DNA of 64,000 nt, taken from NCBI GenBank assembly GCA_002345745.1, contig DDWQ01000011.1, positions 101,740-165,739 on the forward strand, read 5' to 3'. Shown one piece after another: positions 51,222 to 59,958 of the stretch (position 1 is its first letter; each line of letters begins with the position of its first letter). Both the position numbers and the translations under genes were made by a program. The notes under the pieces are model-generated. The model saw nothing but the letters and a program-made list of their open reading frames with translations. It did no database searches and was not told the origin of the DNA. This stretch comes from Candidatus Moranbacteria bacterium UBA2282. Its GTDB lineage: Bacteria; Patescibacteriota; Minisyncoccia; Moranbacterales; UBA2206.

Positions 51222-52151
51222 CTATACTGCTTCTATTTCCATCAACTCACCAGTAGTCTGCCCATAAGACAGTTTCAATAGATGAGTGATGAGTGCTATT
51301 TGTTGAATGCCCTGCTCAGTAGTCGGAGCAGGAGTGCCAGGTTCAATGTTCTTGAAATATTCAGCCAAAATCCCTCTGGTCGATCTTCGTACTGATGATT
51401 TATCTGTTGTCCCTGTTCGTATAATCTGATTTAGATTAGGAGCAGGCGAACTAACAGAGCTTGGGACATGCAATGTAACATACATACCATCAACGATTGG
51501 TGGCGTATATATCACATGATGACCGGCGACATCAGTGAGATCGATGACCATTGGATCAAGCTTCTTTACTAACGCAGCTGTGATCCTTGGAACCTTTAAA
51601 ACTTCCTCTCTGATAGTATTAACTGCCCATTGAACATCTGCGGCCACGTCTTTAGTTGCATCAGTTCCCTTTTTAACATACACAACGAGAGCTACCACAG
51701 ATCCGATAGATACGATTATCAGTAGAATACTGACAATCAAAATCGATGTATTGCGACTAGTGGCATCTTTGACAGTGGCTTGACCAGTCATAATCTCGCT
51801 CTTGGCAGTATCGACGGCAGTTGTCACTGCTGTTGCGCTAGCTGTTTGACTAGCGACGATCTCATTCTTGGCAGTAGCAACTGCCGCATTAATGGCGTTG
51901 ATCGATCTGGCAGTTTCTGAATCCTTTTTGCCAATTGCGGTCTCAATTTTCTTCTGAGACGACACAAGTAACTTATTTACCGTACTTTTTACCTCGCCAA
52001 TTGAAGGCGACGGTACCGCTTCAGCCACAATTTCTGTCTTTGCTGGTGGCTGAATTCTTTCGTCCTTAGCCGAACCCCAGGCATGTGCCTTGATTGGCAT
52101 AAGTGACATAAATGCAATGAATAAAAACATAAACAACAAATTCTTTTTCAT
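51222..52151 (-). CDS. Secreted/membrane protein of acquired module, gene 2
   Basis: The 309-residue protein starts with a signal peptide (residues 1-24, ending KAHAWG). A helical Ala/Thr-rich stretch (about 50-130) with repeated TAVDTAKSEI-like units may be a coiled coil. One membrane helix (about 135-160) and a soluble C-terminal domain (about 175-309) follow. GGAGGA lies 7 bases before the ATG, an almost ideal Shine-Dalgarno site. Codon use and G+C are higher than in the flanks. Function unknown; it follows the gene at 52201 by 49 bases. Confidence 0.75.
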   Translation of the reverse strand: MKKNLLFMFLFIAFMSLMPIKAHAWGSAKDERIQPPAKTEIVAEAVPSPSIGEVKSTVNKLLVSSQKKIETAIGKKDSETARSINAINAAVATAKNEIVASQTASATAVTTAVDTAKSEIMTGQATVKDATSRNTSILIVSILLIIVSIGSVVALVVYVKKGTDATKDVAADVQWAVNTIREEVLKVPRITAALVKKLDPMVIDLTDVAGHHVIYTPPIVDGMYVTLHVPSSVSSPAPNLNQIIRTGTTDKSSVRRSTRGILAEYFKNIEPGTPAPTTEQGIQQIALITHLLKLSYGQTTGELMEIEAV

Positions 52152-52200
52152 AATATCCTCCGTTGCAAGCTAACTCCTTGCGAAATCAGCGTAAATGTTT

Positions 52201-53517
52201 TTAGAGCGTAAGATCCGTGGAATATCTCTCAAGCGTGCGCCTGAGCTCCAACACCTTTTTCTTTTCATCCGAAGTAAGCCTCACTGGCTTGTCCGTATGA
52301 TTCTTCTTGTCTTCGTGGACAACTACATCTGGTGCCTTCCAAAAGCTCGCAATTGATCCATCTCGCGCATAGATTGCACTGGCCAGACCAAATTCGACTT
52401 TGGCGATTACATCATTGGAATTGGCAATCGAGCCAGTATGTTCCCTGATGTCATGGCCATGAATGTAGTTCAGCTCCGCCATCTGATAATGCTTAATGGC
52501 AGCATCCAGATACTTAACCTGCTTAGTGCAGGCATAGGCGTTCATATTGCCATCAGCAGCTATAAACCGCTGCAACATATTGTCATAGCAATATCTGAAA
52601 CAGGTTGCTATTTTTTCCTCAGCCTGTTTGATGATCTTCAAAAATTCAGATTCATCGCAGGTCTTTTTTTCTTCAACTACAACTTTCTTCTCTTCAACTT
52701 GCATCAGCGTCAGAGAAGTCAGACACATTGCTCTGACCATCTTGTAGTCATTAATCCGTGTACTGTTAGTTCCCAGCATGCCACCCCCCACAAAAGCCAC
52801 GCCGGATGTGTCTGCAATAGTTGACGCTGCGCCTGAAAGCCCTATCGACCTTCCTTTGGTCTCACCCTCAAACTTATCCACCACAACCATTGCTATCGCA
52901 GGGAAACCCCTGTCGACACATTCAGCCATAGCTAATCCAACGGCCGCAGCCTGAGTCGAATTAGTGTCACCACTAACCACAACTTCAGCCCCAACTCCGT
53001 CGAATGTTGCCGGCCAGACCATCTGGCAAGTCAACGACACAGCAGAGCTTCTTGATTCCTCGATTTCCGTCACAGTAACATCATTGCCACTGAACCAGCC
53101 AGAACTTCCTTTCATTCTGTGAATTTTTTCTGACGAAAAAGATCCGACGCTCGGGCAAAACAATTTCCATTCCCGGTTATTCTCAACCGTTCCTGGAACA
53201 ATTCCAGTGATGAAACTCGGTGCCGCTAAAAGTGGCCTCGGGGTATCCATCCTGACATTACTGTTCCCGCTGTCCTTCAGCGAGTTATTGGCGCTACTGT
53301 TACTGTTGCTGTTACCGCTGTTTTCTAGCGAACTACTACTGCGACTATTACCACTGTTCAGCATAGCCTGAACTTGTCTTTGCGTTTGCTGTGGATTGGC
53401 TATGGCGGTGGTAGTGTTGGTGTTTGTCACACCAACAGTCACATCAGCAGTCCCGAAACCCGCAGTTAAAAGCAGTAGATACAATGTTGCCATTATTATT
53501 AAAGTCATCTTTTTCAT
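52201..53517 (-). CDS. Secreted Asn/Ser-rich protein of acquired module, gene 1
   Basis: The 438-residue protein starts at the ATG at 53517, preceded by GGAGGAAGG at the right distance; an upstream GTG is less likely. A signal peptide (1-22) leads to DVTVGVTNTNTTTAIANPQQ, then a linker dominated by Asn, Ser and Gly (about 45-90). A domain with paired cysteines and WPATFDGVGAEVVVSGDTN follows, then a Cys-rich helical part (CFRYCYDN). One 60-base stretch from 52981 is 34/60 G+C, far above the neighbours. Function unknown; extracellular. Confidence 0.75.
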   Translation of the reverse strand: MKKMTLIIMATLYLLLLTAGFGTADVTVGVTNTNTTTAIANPQQTQRQVQAMLNSGNSRSSSSLENSGNSNSNSSANNSLKDSGNSNVRMDTPRPLLAAPSFITGIVPGTVENNREWKLFCPSVGSFSSEKIHRMKGSSGWFSGNDVTVTEIEESRSSAVSLTCQMVWPATFDGVGAEVVVSGDTNSTQAAAVGLAMAECVDRGFPAIAMVVVDKFEGETKGRSIGLSGAASTIADTSGVAFVGGGMLGTNSTRINDYKMVRAMCLTSLTLMQVEEKKVVVEEKKTCDESEFLKIIKQAEEKIATCFRYCYDNMLQRFIAADGNMNAYACTKQVKYLDAAIKHYQMAELNYIHGHDIREHTGSIANSNDVIAKVEFGLASAIYARDGSIASFWKAPDVVVHEDKKNHTDKPVRLTSDEKKKVLELRRTLERYSTDLTL

Positions 53518-53684
53518 GGTTCCTTCCTCCCTTCTTTTTTGAATTTTAAGTGAGAGAAATCCCACCCTATTTAGGCTCTTCGATTGTAAACGAACTGGCC
53601 TTCTACATTTTAACGGAGCTCATATCTGGAATACTTCCGCGTGAGATGAGTACCGATTTAAAGATAGAATATTCAGAACTGTGC

Positions 53685-53713
53685 AGTCTAGCAACTAATC
53701 ACATCTTTGTCAA
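53685..53713 (-). promoter_or_regulatory. Near-consensus promoter of the acquired module
   Basis: On the minus strand TTGACA (53713-53708) and TAGACT (53690-53685), preceded by TGC, are exactly 17 bases apart. The start would be near 53678, giving a 160-base leader before the ATG at 53517. Confidence 0.75.
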
Positions 53714-53739
53714 GCCCACTAAAACAAAGGGCTACCATG

Positions 53740-53768
53740 AAAAAATCCGCTCAAACAAGCGGATTTTT
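53740..53768. terminator. Bidirectional terminator after the sortase gene
   Basis: AAAAATCCGCT and AGCGGATTTTT pair around a short CAAACA loop with A and T runs. It separates the sortase unit from the acquired module. Confidence 0.85.
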
Positions 53769-53809
53769 ATAACAAATTTTTTTGAATAACTAAAGAAATT
53801 GCCTAATTA

Positions 53810-54667
53810 TTATTTCACAAGTTCAGCCTTAACAATAACTCTTCTCAAATTAGTTCCGAGTGGCCAACAAGTAGACAAGGTTAATGAAGGATTTGGCGTA
53901 TTGGCAAATATTTTTTCATCATTTGGTGCGGTGATGAATTTATCATTTATCTTATATTGATAATCGATTATGCGGCCATTTTTTTGAACTATTCTGATGG
54001 AAATGATATCACCAACTTCTAAATTATTTAAGTCTTTAAAAATATGATTATAGTTTCCTTTAGCCCAAATATAGTTACTGGAATGTCCAGAAATTATCAT
54101 ATTACCCATTTGCCCAGGGGCTGCCGTTTTCACAAAGTGACTCAAACCATTTTCCAAATCAGAAAGCATATTGACATCGTTATCGGTTTTCGACCACACC
54201 ATAGGTGCATCCACGCCAATCTTGTCAATTTTAATTGTAACAGTAACCTTAGATTCATCCTTGGAAGCTGGGTCATATCCATTGGCTATTTCACTGCTAT
54301 CAGAAAAACCATCGCCATCCGAATCAGCGTTATTTGGATCCGTGCCATAGATATATTCTAGATAATTAGGCAAGCCATCACCGTCTGGGTCGGCGTCATA
54401 AACATCTTTGCCAGAAAGATTATTTATTTTGGCCCAACCTTCATATGTAGCCAAGCCAAAACTACTGTTGCCAGCTCTTTTTTTGAGCTCCAAATCATTA
54501 TTAATCGGAGTTTGAGCGGATTTAATGAGAGACGCATTTTTTGGCGCTGGATGAATATCTATAAAATTAACTAAATAGAATGATCCGAAAAACAAAGCTA
54601 AAGAAAGGCTGCCTATAATTGCAACCTTCTTTAGTTGAAATTTCATATTGTCAGACATAATCGACAT
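53810..54667 (-). CDS. Sortase with Ca-binding TSP3-like repeats
   Basis: The 285-residue protein has an N-terminal membrane anchor (about 11-33). DPDGDGLPNYLEYIYGTDP and DSDGDGFSDSSEI are calcium-binding thrombospondin-type-3 repeats (about 85-130). The C-terminal sortase domain has all three catalytic residues: H195 in IISGHSS, C267 in LTLSTC and an Arg in NLRRV. It would cleave a sorting signal and attach proteins to the surface. Starts at ATG 54667 or 54658 are both possible. It is directly downstream of an LPATG-bearing protein gene, its likely substrate. Confidence 0.85.
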   Translation of the reverse strand: MSIMSDNMKFQLKKVAIIGSLSLALFFGSFYLVNFIDIHPAPKNASLIKSAQTPINNDLELKKRAGNSSFGLATYEGWAKINNLSGKDVYDADPDGDGLPNYLEYIYGTDPNNADSDGDGFSDSSEIANGYDPASKDESKVTVTIKIDKIGVDAPMVWSKTDNDVNMLSDLENGLSHFVKTAAPGQMGNMIISGHSSNYIWAKGNYNHIFKDLNNLEVGDIISIRIVQKNGRIIDYQYKINDKFITAPNDEKIFANTPNPSLTLSTCWPLGTNLRRVIVKAELVK

Positions 54668-54701
54668 AGTATTGAAATTCAAAAATTACTGTATAATACG
54701 A

Positions 54702-55187
54702 CTATTTTACGCGAGTTGCTAATTTTTTTGTAGCAATTACTGCTCCTGCGATTGAAAGCATTGCAAGTGCAATCAGACCTACTGCTCCACTGCCAGTTGC
54801 TGGTAATGTATTCTTACCAACTATAATTAATCGTCCGTGACTATCCCGATTTCCATAATTATTGTCTTTATCGTGATTATCATTGTCCCATTCATCATTG
54901 TCGATATCAACGCTAACCTTTGAGCTTTGACTGGCGGTAGCTGTTGCTGAAGCGGATTGAGCTTGAGATTGAGCTTGAGCCTGAGATTGGATCTGAGATG
55001 ACCCTGCTTGGGCTTGCGACTGACTTTGGTCTTGCGACTGACTCACAGTAGCTATCGCAGTTACATTATTAGTATTATTTACATCTACATCAACACTTGC
55101 CAACGCAAAACCGGTGGCAAATAACCCCATCAAGATCAAAGATGCGATTGTGATTTTTTTCGCTATAACAGCGATTTGTTTATTCAT
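54702..55187 (-). CDS. LPATG-type sortase substrate with Gln/Ser-rich repeat
   Basis: The 161-residue protein has a signal peptide (about 1-32), then DVDVNNTNNVTAIATVSQSQ, then a low-complexity Gln/Ser/Ala repeat (about 47-85), an Asp/Asn-rich patch (DNDEWDNDNHDKDN-like), and a classic sorting signal: LPATG at 128-132, a hydrophobic helix and a basic tail KKLATRVK. ATG at 55187 is chosen over an upstream TTG. The sortase gene follows 34 bases later. It is probably an abundant fibre- or matrix-like surface protein. Confidence 0.85.
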   Translation of the reverse strand: MNKQIAVIAKKITIASLILMGLFATGFALASVDVDVNNTNNVTAIATVSQSQDQSQSQAQAGSSQIQSQAQAQSQAQSASATATASQSSKVSVDIDNDEWDNDNHDKDNNYGNRDSHGRLIIVGKNTLPATGSGAVGLIALAMLSIAGAVIATKKLATRVK

Positions 55188-55327
55188 ATATTTATTTACT
55201 CTGTTAATCAAATTCCCGTTAATTGAAATTTATTTAACCAAGTGAGAAATTAATTAATTACTAGTATATTCATAATATCGTAACTTATCATACAACCTAA
55301 CTATTGTCAATAAAATGTATGCAAACA

Positions 55328-55355
55328 AAAAAACACATCGACTAAAGTGTTTTTT
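55328..55355 (-). terminator. Terminator after the HtrA-like gene
   Basis: AAAAAACAC and GTGTTTTTT pair around a 10-base loop, 22 bases past the stop of the gene at 55377. Confidence 0.75.
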
Positions 55356-55376
55356 ATGTATGTTTATTTTTTTCTA

Positions 55377-56531
55377 TTATAATTGTACCAAAATATCAAG
55401 CGTTTGTCCATCTCGCAAAACAACTAACTTAATTTGCTCACCTTTTTTATGTGTATATAATAAATCAGGAAATGACTTTTCTAAAGTTATCGATTGGTCT
55501 CCTACTGCTGTAATAATATCCCCTAATTTTAATCCGGCTTTTTGTGCTGGAGAATTTGCAATAATTGCCAAGCCTTGTTGGCCAAAAGTAGAATAAATCA
55601 AAGCACCAGCCTCAACGCTTAGATTGTTTTCAATAGCATAGGTTTTTGAAAGCGGAACATAATAGATGCCGAGAACTGGATTTAATTCTAGTTCTTTTTT
55701 AATCGCCCGGTCAATCACCACTTTAACTTTATTAGATGGAATCAAGAAAAAACTTTGCACATTGTCTCGTTCAACAACACCCGTAATGCCAACAACTTGT
55801 CCGTTATAATCAACCACTGGCCCACCAATAAAATATTTTTGAAAATTAAAATCCGCTTCATATATTCCCTCTAGTTTTTCCGATGATGCCAAAACCGATT
55901 TAGACAGATTATATCCAGCATTAAAATATCCAATAAGTCCTGCAGAATAGCGATTGGAGTATGAGCCAAAACTATTAGCCACAGCCACCACCTTCTCACC
56001 AGCCTTAATACTATCCGAATCAGCAAATGAAACAACCGCAAGATTACTCGCTTCAACTTTCAAAAAAGCTAGATTACTATAGCTATCCACACCAAGCAAC
56101 GTTGCTGCATATACATTGCCATCATACGTCATAATTTCATATTTCGAATCTTCCAAATTGATAGCGGAAGCATATGTCATAATTATTCCATCTCCTGTTA
56201 CAATAGTGCCTGTTCCATTTTTTGAAACATTGCCAGATTTATTAAGTACATTTTTTTGATCGCTATTTGGATAGGAAATAATATTCACAATTGCAGATGA
56301 TATTTGGCTGGTAATTTTACTAATGGAAGTTTCCTCTTTAATAACCACTTGCTCTGTTTTGTTGATTATTGTTGTATTCTCTGATCCTTTTTTCAAAAAC
56401 TCATATCTGGAAAAAATCTTGGTAGCACTTAGATATGGGAAAAAATAACGATCAGCTATTATGCCGCCCAGTCCGCCAAAAATCATCAGAATTAGAATAA
56501 AAATAACTTTTTTTGTAATTTTTTTTGTCAT
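55377..56531 (-). CDS. HtrA-fold PDZ protein lacking the catalytic triad (pseudoprotease)
   Basis: The 384-residue protein has an N-terminal membrane anchor (7-28), a trypsin-like domain (about 75-275) and a PDZ domain (about 285-384, GLAIIANSPAQKAGLKLGD). The fold landmarks are all there, but the active residues are not: TNxHV is TYASAI (His to Ser122), SDLAVLK is SNLAFLK (Asp to Asn153), and GNSGGP is YFIGGP (Ser to Ile235). The frame is intact, so it is probably a kept, non-proteolytic chaperone or adaptor on the cell surface. Confidence 0.82.
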   Translation of the reverse strand: MTKKITKKVIFILILMIFGGLGGIIADRYFFPYLSATKIFSRYEFLKKGSENTTIINKTEQVVIKEETSISKITSQISSAIVNIISYPNSDQKNVLNKSGNVSKNGTGTIVTGDGIIMTYASAINLEDSKYEIMTYDGNVYAATLLGVDSYSNLAFLKVEASNLAVVSFADSDSIKAGEKVVAVANSFGSYSNRYSAGLIGYFNAGYNLSKSVLASSEKLEGIYEADFNFQKYFIGGPVVDYNGQVVGITGVVERDNVQSFFLIPSNKVKVVIDRAIKKELELNPVLGIYYVPLSKTYAIENNLSVEAGALIYSTFGQQGLAIIANSPAQKAGLKLGDIITAVGDQSITLEKSFPDLLYTHKKGEQIKLVVLRDGQTLDILVQL

Positions 56532-56591
56532 ATAATATATTTTATAAATTTATAAATTTCTACAAACTACCAACCAAAAACTAAAAACTAC

Positions 56592-57332
56592 TTAAACTAC
56601 TGGCAGCCATTTTGCACTAAGCAAAACAAATCCTATCAGAACAGAAAAGAAAATCATATTAGCAACCACCTTTTTTTTACTTAAAAGATTAAGTAAATGA
56701 CTTTGTATCAAATCCCAAAGAACATAGTATAGTATAAGGGCAATTACTCCAGTAGTCAAATACCCAAAAGGCCAAAAAGTCATCGTCCAAACAAGCTCAG
56801 ACATAACTAGTGCCAACAAAAAACTATAAATCAAAACTATTTTTCTATTATCCTTTTTAATTATTAAAAAATATTGATAACTGACTAATAATGTTACTCC
56901 TAAATACACAATCATTAGATAGTACACTGGTACAAAAAAATTAAGATACAACCCATAAGCACCTGCATAAGTAAAAAAGACAGTAGTTGCCATCGCCATC
57001 ATATTCATTCCCTTGGCTGTTTGATCGCAGTCATAAATTCCCAAACGATATGCACCTAAAAGTGCAAGGTAATACATAATTGTTGCCAATACAATAAAAA
57101 TATGTTCTTGCAACGGCATCGTTATTAAATATAATAACATTGCGGAAGAAAGTGTAAAGAAGATCGGCAAAACAGAGAAAAACCATTTACCGCCAATCTT
57201 TTTTGCACCGTAGGCAGAAACTACAAGCAAAAATAGCATTATCCAACCAACCATATTTTGCTTTAATAAAATAGCCTCTAGACCAAAGAGGAAAAAAATA
57301 CTTTGTAATAGGGGCTGTAGCTTCAAAAACAT
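56592..57332 (-). CDS. Polytopic membrane protein, unknown
   Basis: The 246-residue protein has about eight membrane helices with very short loops. A loop near residue 100 contains YDCDQTAKGMN, and WTMTFWPFGYL lies in the sixth helix region. No family was recognised. It lies 60 bases upstream of the HtrA-like gene on the same strand, so the two may share a transcript. Confidence 0.65.
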   Translation of the reverse strand: MFLKLQPLLQSIFFLFGLEAILLKQNMVGWIMLFLLVVSAYGAKKIGGKWFFSVLPIFFTLSSAMLLYLITMPLQEHIFIVLATIMYYLALLGAYRLGIYDCDQTAKGMNMMAMATTVFFTYAGAYGLYLNFFVPVYYLMIVYLGVTLLVSYQYFLIIKKDNRKIVLIYSFLLALVMSELVWTMTFWPFGYLTTGVIALILYYVLWDLIQSHLLNLLSKKKVVANMIFFSVLIGFVLLSAKWLPVV

Positions 57333-57401
57333 TGATAAAATATTATTTTAGATGAATCTTTTGTTACTATAACATTTTTTTCAAGCAAAAACAAATTAGA
57401 C

Positions 57402-57441
57402 AAAAAAAAGACTCGAGTCTAAATTGACTGAGTCTTTTTTT
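57402..57441 (-). terminator. Terminator after the ferredoxin gene
   Basis: AAAAAAAGACTC and GAGTCTTTTTTT pair with a 15-base loop, 25 bases past the ferredoxin stop codon. Confidence 0.85.
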
Positions 57442-57466
57442 AGGATATAACTAGAGTTTTTTATCA

Positions 57467-57646
57467 CTATTCAACAGAAATAGCGCTCACTGGACAACTA
57501 TCAGCCGCCTCTTGGCAATCGCAGTCGCCACATTCTTCAGAAACAACCTTGGATTTTCCATCCTCTATTTTGAATACTGTTGGACAAAGAGACTCACAAG
57601 TTCCGCATCCAATGCAAAGTTCTTCATTTACTACTGCTTTTGACAT
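57467..57646 (-). CDS. Ferredoxin, single [4Fe-4S] type
   Basis: A 59-residue protein (ATG at 57646, TAG at 57467): MSKAVVNEELCIGCGTCESL, then CPTVFKIEDG, ending DSCPVSAISVE. The CxxCxxC...CP set matches Thermotoga-type ferredoxins, in which three N-terminal cysteines and one C-terminal CP cysteine bind one [4Fe-4S] cluster and two others form a disulfide. An extra CGDCDC segment is present. It is a soluble low-potential electron carrier, possibly serving rubrerythrin (59429) or another redox enzyme. Confidence 0.9.
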   Translation of the reverse strand: MSKAVVNEELCIGCGTCESLCPTVFKIEDGKSKVVSEECGDCDCQEAADSCPVSAISVE

Positions 57647-57751
57647 ATATTTTTTATCTCATCCAGCCTCAATCTAACTATTATATTATTAGACAACTGA
57701 AACTAGCTGAAATACATTAAAAAAATTAATTACACGTGAGGTCTATCTAAA

Positions 57752-58804
57752 TTAAAATACAACAGAAATATCACCAGCGGAATTAGTGCCTAAATTTTTT
57801 TCAAAATCTTGCATTTCTGAGCTGACAAATTCAACTGTTGCCGCCTCTTGATTCCATCGATAATCTTTAAGTGGAATAAAAATATGCATATCCTTTTCCT
57901 GTTCCAACAACCAGTCAGCAAAATCTTTTTTACGGACAATTATTTGACTAATTTTAACCTTATCCACTCCGTCCTCCGTCCTCTTATCATTAATTTGAAT
58001 AATATGGAAACCAATTGAACTTTCAATTACATCACTTTGATCACCTGCTTTCATAATAAAAACTGCTACTGAAATTTCTGGCATCATTTGGTCAGCCGTA
58101 AACCAGCCTAGATCTCCGCCAACCAAAGCACTATCACCTTCCGAATATTTTTTCGCAACATCTATGAAATTAGCGCCTGTTTTCAATTCATTTTGCGCCT
58201 GAGTTATCTTATCTTTTGCTTTTGTAAAATCAATGTCACTCGCTCGCATATTCTTTTCTAACTCTTCGCGATACATATCAGACTTCACCAACTTTTCTTT
58301 AAAGTCATTCATATCCCACCCATATAAATCAAAAAGTTTTTGCGAAACATTATCACCATTATCAAATTGAGCAATTTCTCGATCAACACTCTGCGAAACC
58401 ATTGTTTTGGTAATAACTATGTTGCGATCAGCAGCTAATTTTTGAATTATTTTATTCTCAATTAATTTATTTAATAATTCCTTCTCTTTAATTTTCAATC
58501 TTTTCTGTCCATCCGCTGTTTTGAAGTCAACTCGAAAACCAATATCTGAAAAATCTTGACCTTCATAAAATTTTCTAACTGAAACAAGATTATCTCCTAG
58601 TTCATTAGCTGTCACTACATTACCAAAACCAATAACGGCTACGGGAAAACGCAATATTCTGACTGTTTTATCTATTACAGAATTATGCACACCCACGATA
58701 TAAAATAAAACTGCTATTGTTATGATATACGTCAAAAACATCGCAATGCAGGCAATAGCGATAGTTTTTATTTTGACATTTTTTTCAATTGTCTTTTGCT
58801 CCAT
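57752..58804 (-). CDS. PrsA/SurA-like peptidyl-prolyl isomerase
   Basis: The 350-residue protein has an N-terminal anchor (15-38), a SurA_N-like helical region (about 90-200) and a parvulin rotamase domain (about 205-310). The rotamase contains AKKYSEGDSALVGGDLGWF, QSDVIESSIGFHIIQIND and related elements. It would help fold exported proteins outside the membrane. It lies 16 bases downstream of the FtsB-like gene. Confidence 0.83.
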   Translation of the reverse strand: MEQKTIEKNVKIKTIAIACIAMFLTYIITIAVLFYIVGVHNSVIDKTVRILRFPVAVIGFGNVVTANELGDNLVSVRKFYEGQDFSDIGFRVDFKTADGQKRLKIKEKELLNKLIENKIIQKLAADRNIVITKTMVSQSVDREIAQFDNGDNVSQKLFDLYGWDMNDFKEKLVKSDMYREELEKNMRASDIDFTKAKDKITQAQNELKTGANFIDVAKKYSEGDSALVGGDLGWFTADQMMPEISVAVFIMKAGDQSDVIESSIGFHIIQINDKRTEDGVDKVKISQIIVRKKDFADWLLEQEKDMHIFIPLKDYRWNQEAATVEFVSSEMQDFEKNLGTNSAGDISVVF

Positions 58805-58820
58805 GCTATTTTAACTAAAA

Positions 58821-59216
58821 TTAATATTTAAACAAATAGTCCCACCATTTTTTATAATTCGGCACTACTGTTTTTATTTCTACCTCATCAGATTTAATTG
58901 GATTCTCAGTTGAAATTTCCTTAGCCATATTTGGTCGCACCACAATCAAATGTTCATCTGGCTTCTGCATATTTAATTCTTTACTTTTCTTTTCTGCATA
59001 TTCCTGACTACTATAGTATGCTAGCTTTTCCTGCATTATGGAATTATCTCGGCTAATTTGATCCTTCTCAGCCACAAGAGCATTTATAATTTCCTGTTTT
59101 TGTTGCTTTTGTTTTGTTTCACGATAAATCGATGCCACAACTAATCCCAAAATCGCAACACCAACGATCAAGCCAATTTTTATCAATATTGAACTAACAC
59201 CTTGTTTATAATTCAT
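58821..59216 (-). CDS. FtsB/DivIC-like cell division protein
   Basis: The 131-residue protein (ATG at 59216; upstream TTG less likely) has one membrane helix (about 9-30), then a coiled coil (about 32-72) and EYAEKKSKELNMQKPDEHLI, the typical septum-formation-initiator ending. Such proteins bridge division proteins at the septum. Two small genes follow the usual CPR order: a tiny membrane protein upstream and a foldase downstream. Confidence 0.8.
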   Translation of the reverse strand: MNYKQGVSSILIKIGLIVGVAILGLVVASIYRETKQKQQKQEIINALVAEKDQISRDNSIMQEKLAYYSSQEYAEKKSKELNMQKPDEHLIVVRPNMAKEISTENPIKSDEVEIKTVVPNYKKWWDYLFKY

Positions 59217-59246
59217 AGCTATTTCAAATTTATTACGCAATGAGAT

Positions 59247-59363
59247 TTATTGCATATACAACAAAGCGGGAGCAATTGTAAAGCCAATCATCGCCAAAAC
59301 AGCCAAGATAGAAATGAAAACCCAAATCCTATACATCGTCTTATTTCTTTTTTTTATACTCAT
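59247..59363 (-). CDS. 38-residue single-helix membrane protein
   Basis: ATG at 59363, TAA at 59247. The product has a basic start (MSIKKRNKTMYRIW) and one membrane helix (about 13-35) ending with LLYMQ. It lies 30 bases upstream of the FtsB-like gene and reads on the same strand. It could be a real small membrane protein of the division unit; conservation would decide. Confidence 0.5.
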   Translation of the reverse strand: MSIKKRNKTMYRIWVFISILAVLAMIGFTIAPALLYMQ

Positions 59364-59428
59364 ACAAAAATAAATTTAAAGTTTAGGCATCACATAGTTA
59401 TACTAACAAATTTTAACCCACAAGACAA

Positions 59429-59920
59429 CTACGCCACGTGCTTAAATTTTTCCTTTGGCGCTCCACAGACCGAACATTTTTCTGGTGCACTACCAAGTTC
59501 AATATGTCCGCAAATTTCACAAACATAGTATTCCTGCTCTGCAATATCACCATTTTTTTCCAAAGCTTCTTGAAAAAATTTAGCATGTTCCTTTTCAATT
59601 TCATTAGCTCGCGTAAAGCTAAGAAGAGCGTTATTGTTGTTCTCTGTTGTAGCTTCCTCCATAAAATTTGGATACATTTCACTAAACTCATGTGTTTCGC
59701 CAGCAATAGCTGTCTGTATATTTTCCATAGAATCTTTGACTTCACCAGCCGTTTGAAAATGACTCAAGGCATGAATTGTCTCACCTTCAGCTGCCACACG
59801 AAAAAGCTGTGCCAAACCTTTTTTGTTTTCACTTTCAGCTTTTTTAGCAAAAGCCAAATATCTTCTGTTAGCTTGAGATTCCCCAGCAAAAGCCGCTAAT
59901 AAATTTTCTTGTGTACTCAT
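59429..59920 (-). CDS. rbr: Rubrerythrin
   Basis: The 163-residue protein has the four-helix di-iron domain with FAGESQANRRYLAFA, AAEGETIHALSHF, AGETHEFSEMYP and NEIEKEHAKFFQEAL, giving the expected Glu and His ligands. A C-terminal rubredoxin-like domain follows with CEICGH and CSVCGAP. It reduces hydrogen peroxide in anaerobes and microaerophiles. The ferredoxin at 57467 is a possible electron source. Confidence 0.93.
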   Translation of the reverse strand: MSTQENLLAAFAGESQANRRYLAFAKKAESENKKGLAQLFRVAAEGETIHALSHFQTAGEVKDSMENIQTAIAGETHEFSEMYPNFMEEATTENNNNALLSFTRANEIEKEHAKFFQEALEKNGDIAEQEYYVCEICGHIELGSAPEKCSVCGAPKEKFKHVA

Positions 59921-59958
59921 AACTTTTATTAAGTTAAAAAATTATCATTTAAAAATTT

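Noticed and set aside
50984..51256. Possible + strand gene of 90 codons
   Set aside because: It spans two hairpins and direct repeats and overlaps the end of the 51222 gene; there is no ribosome site.
55377..56531. Active DegP/HtrA protease
   Set aside because: Fold and PDZ fit, but His, Asp and Ser of the triad are all replaced.
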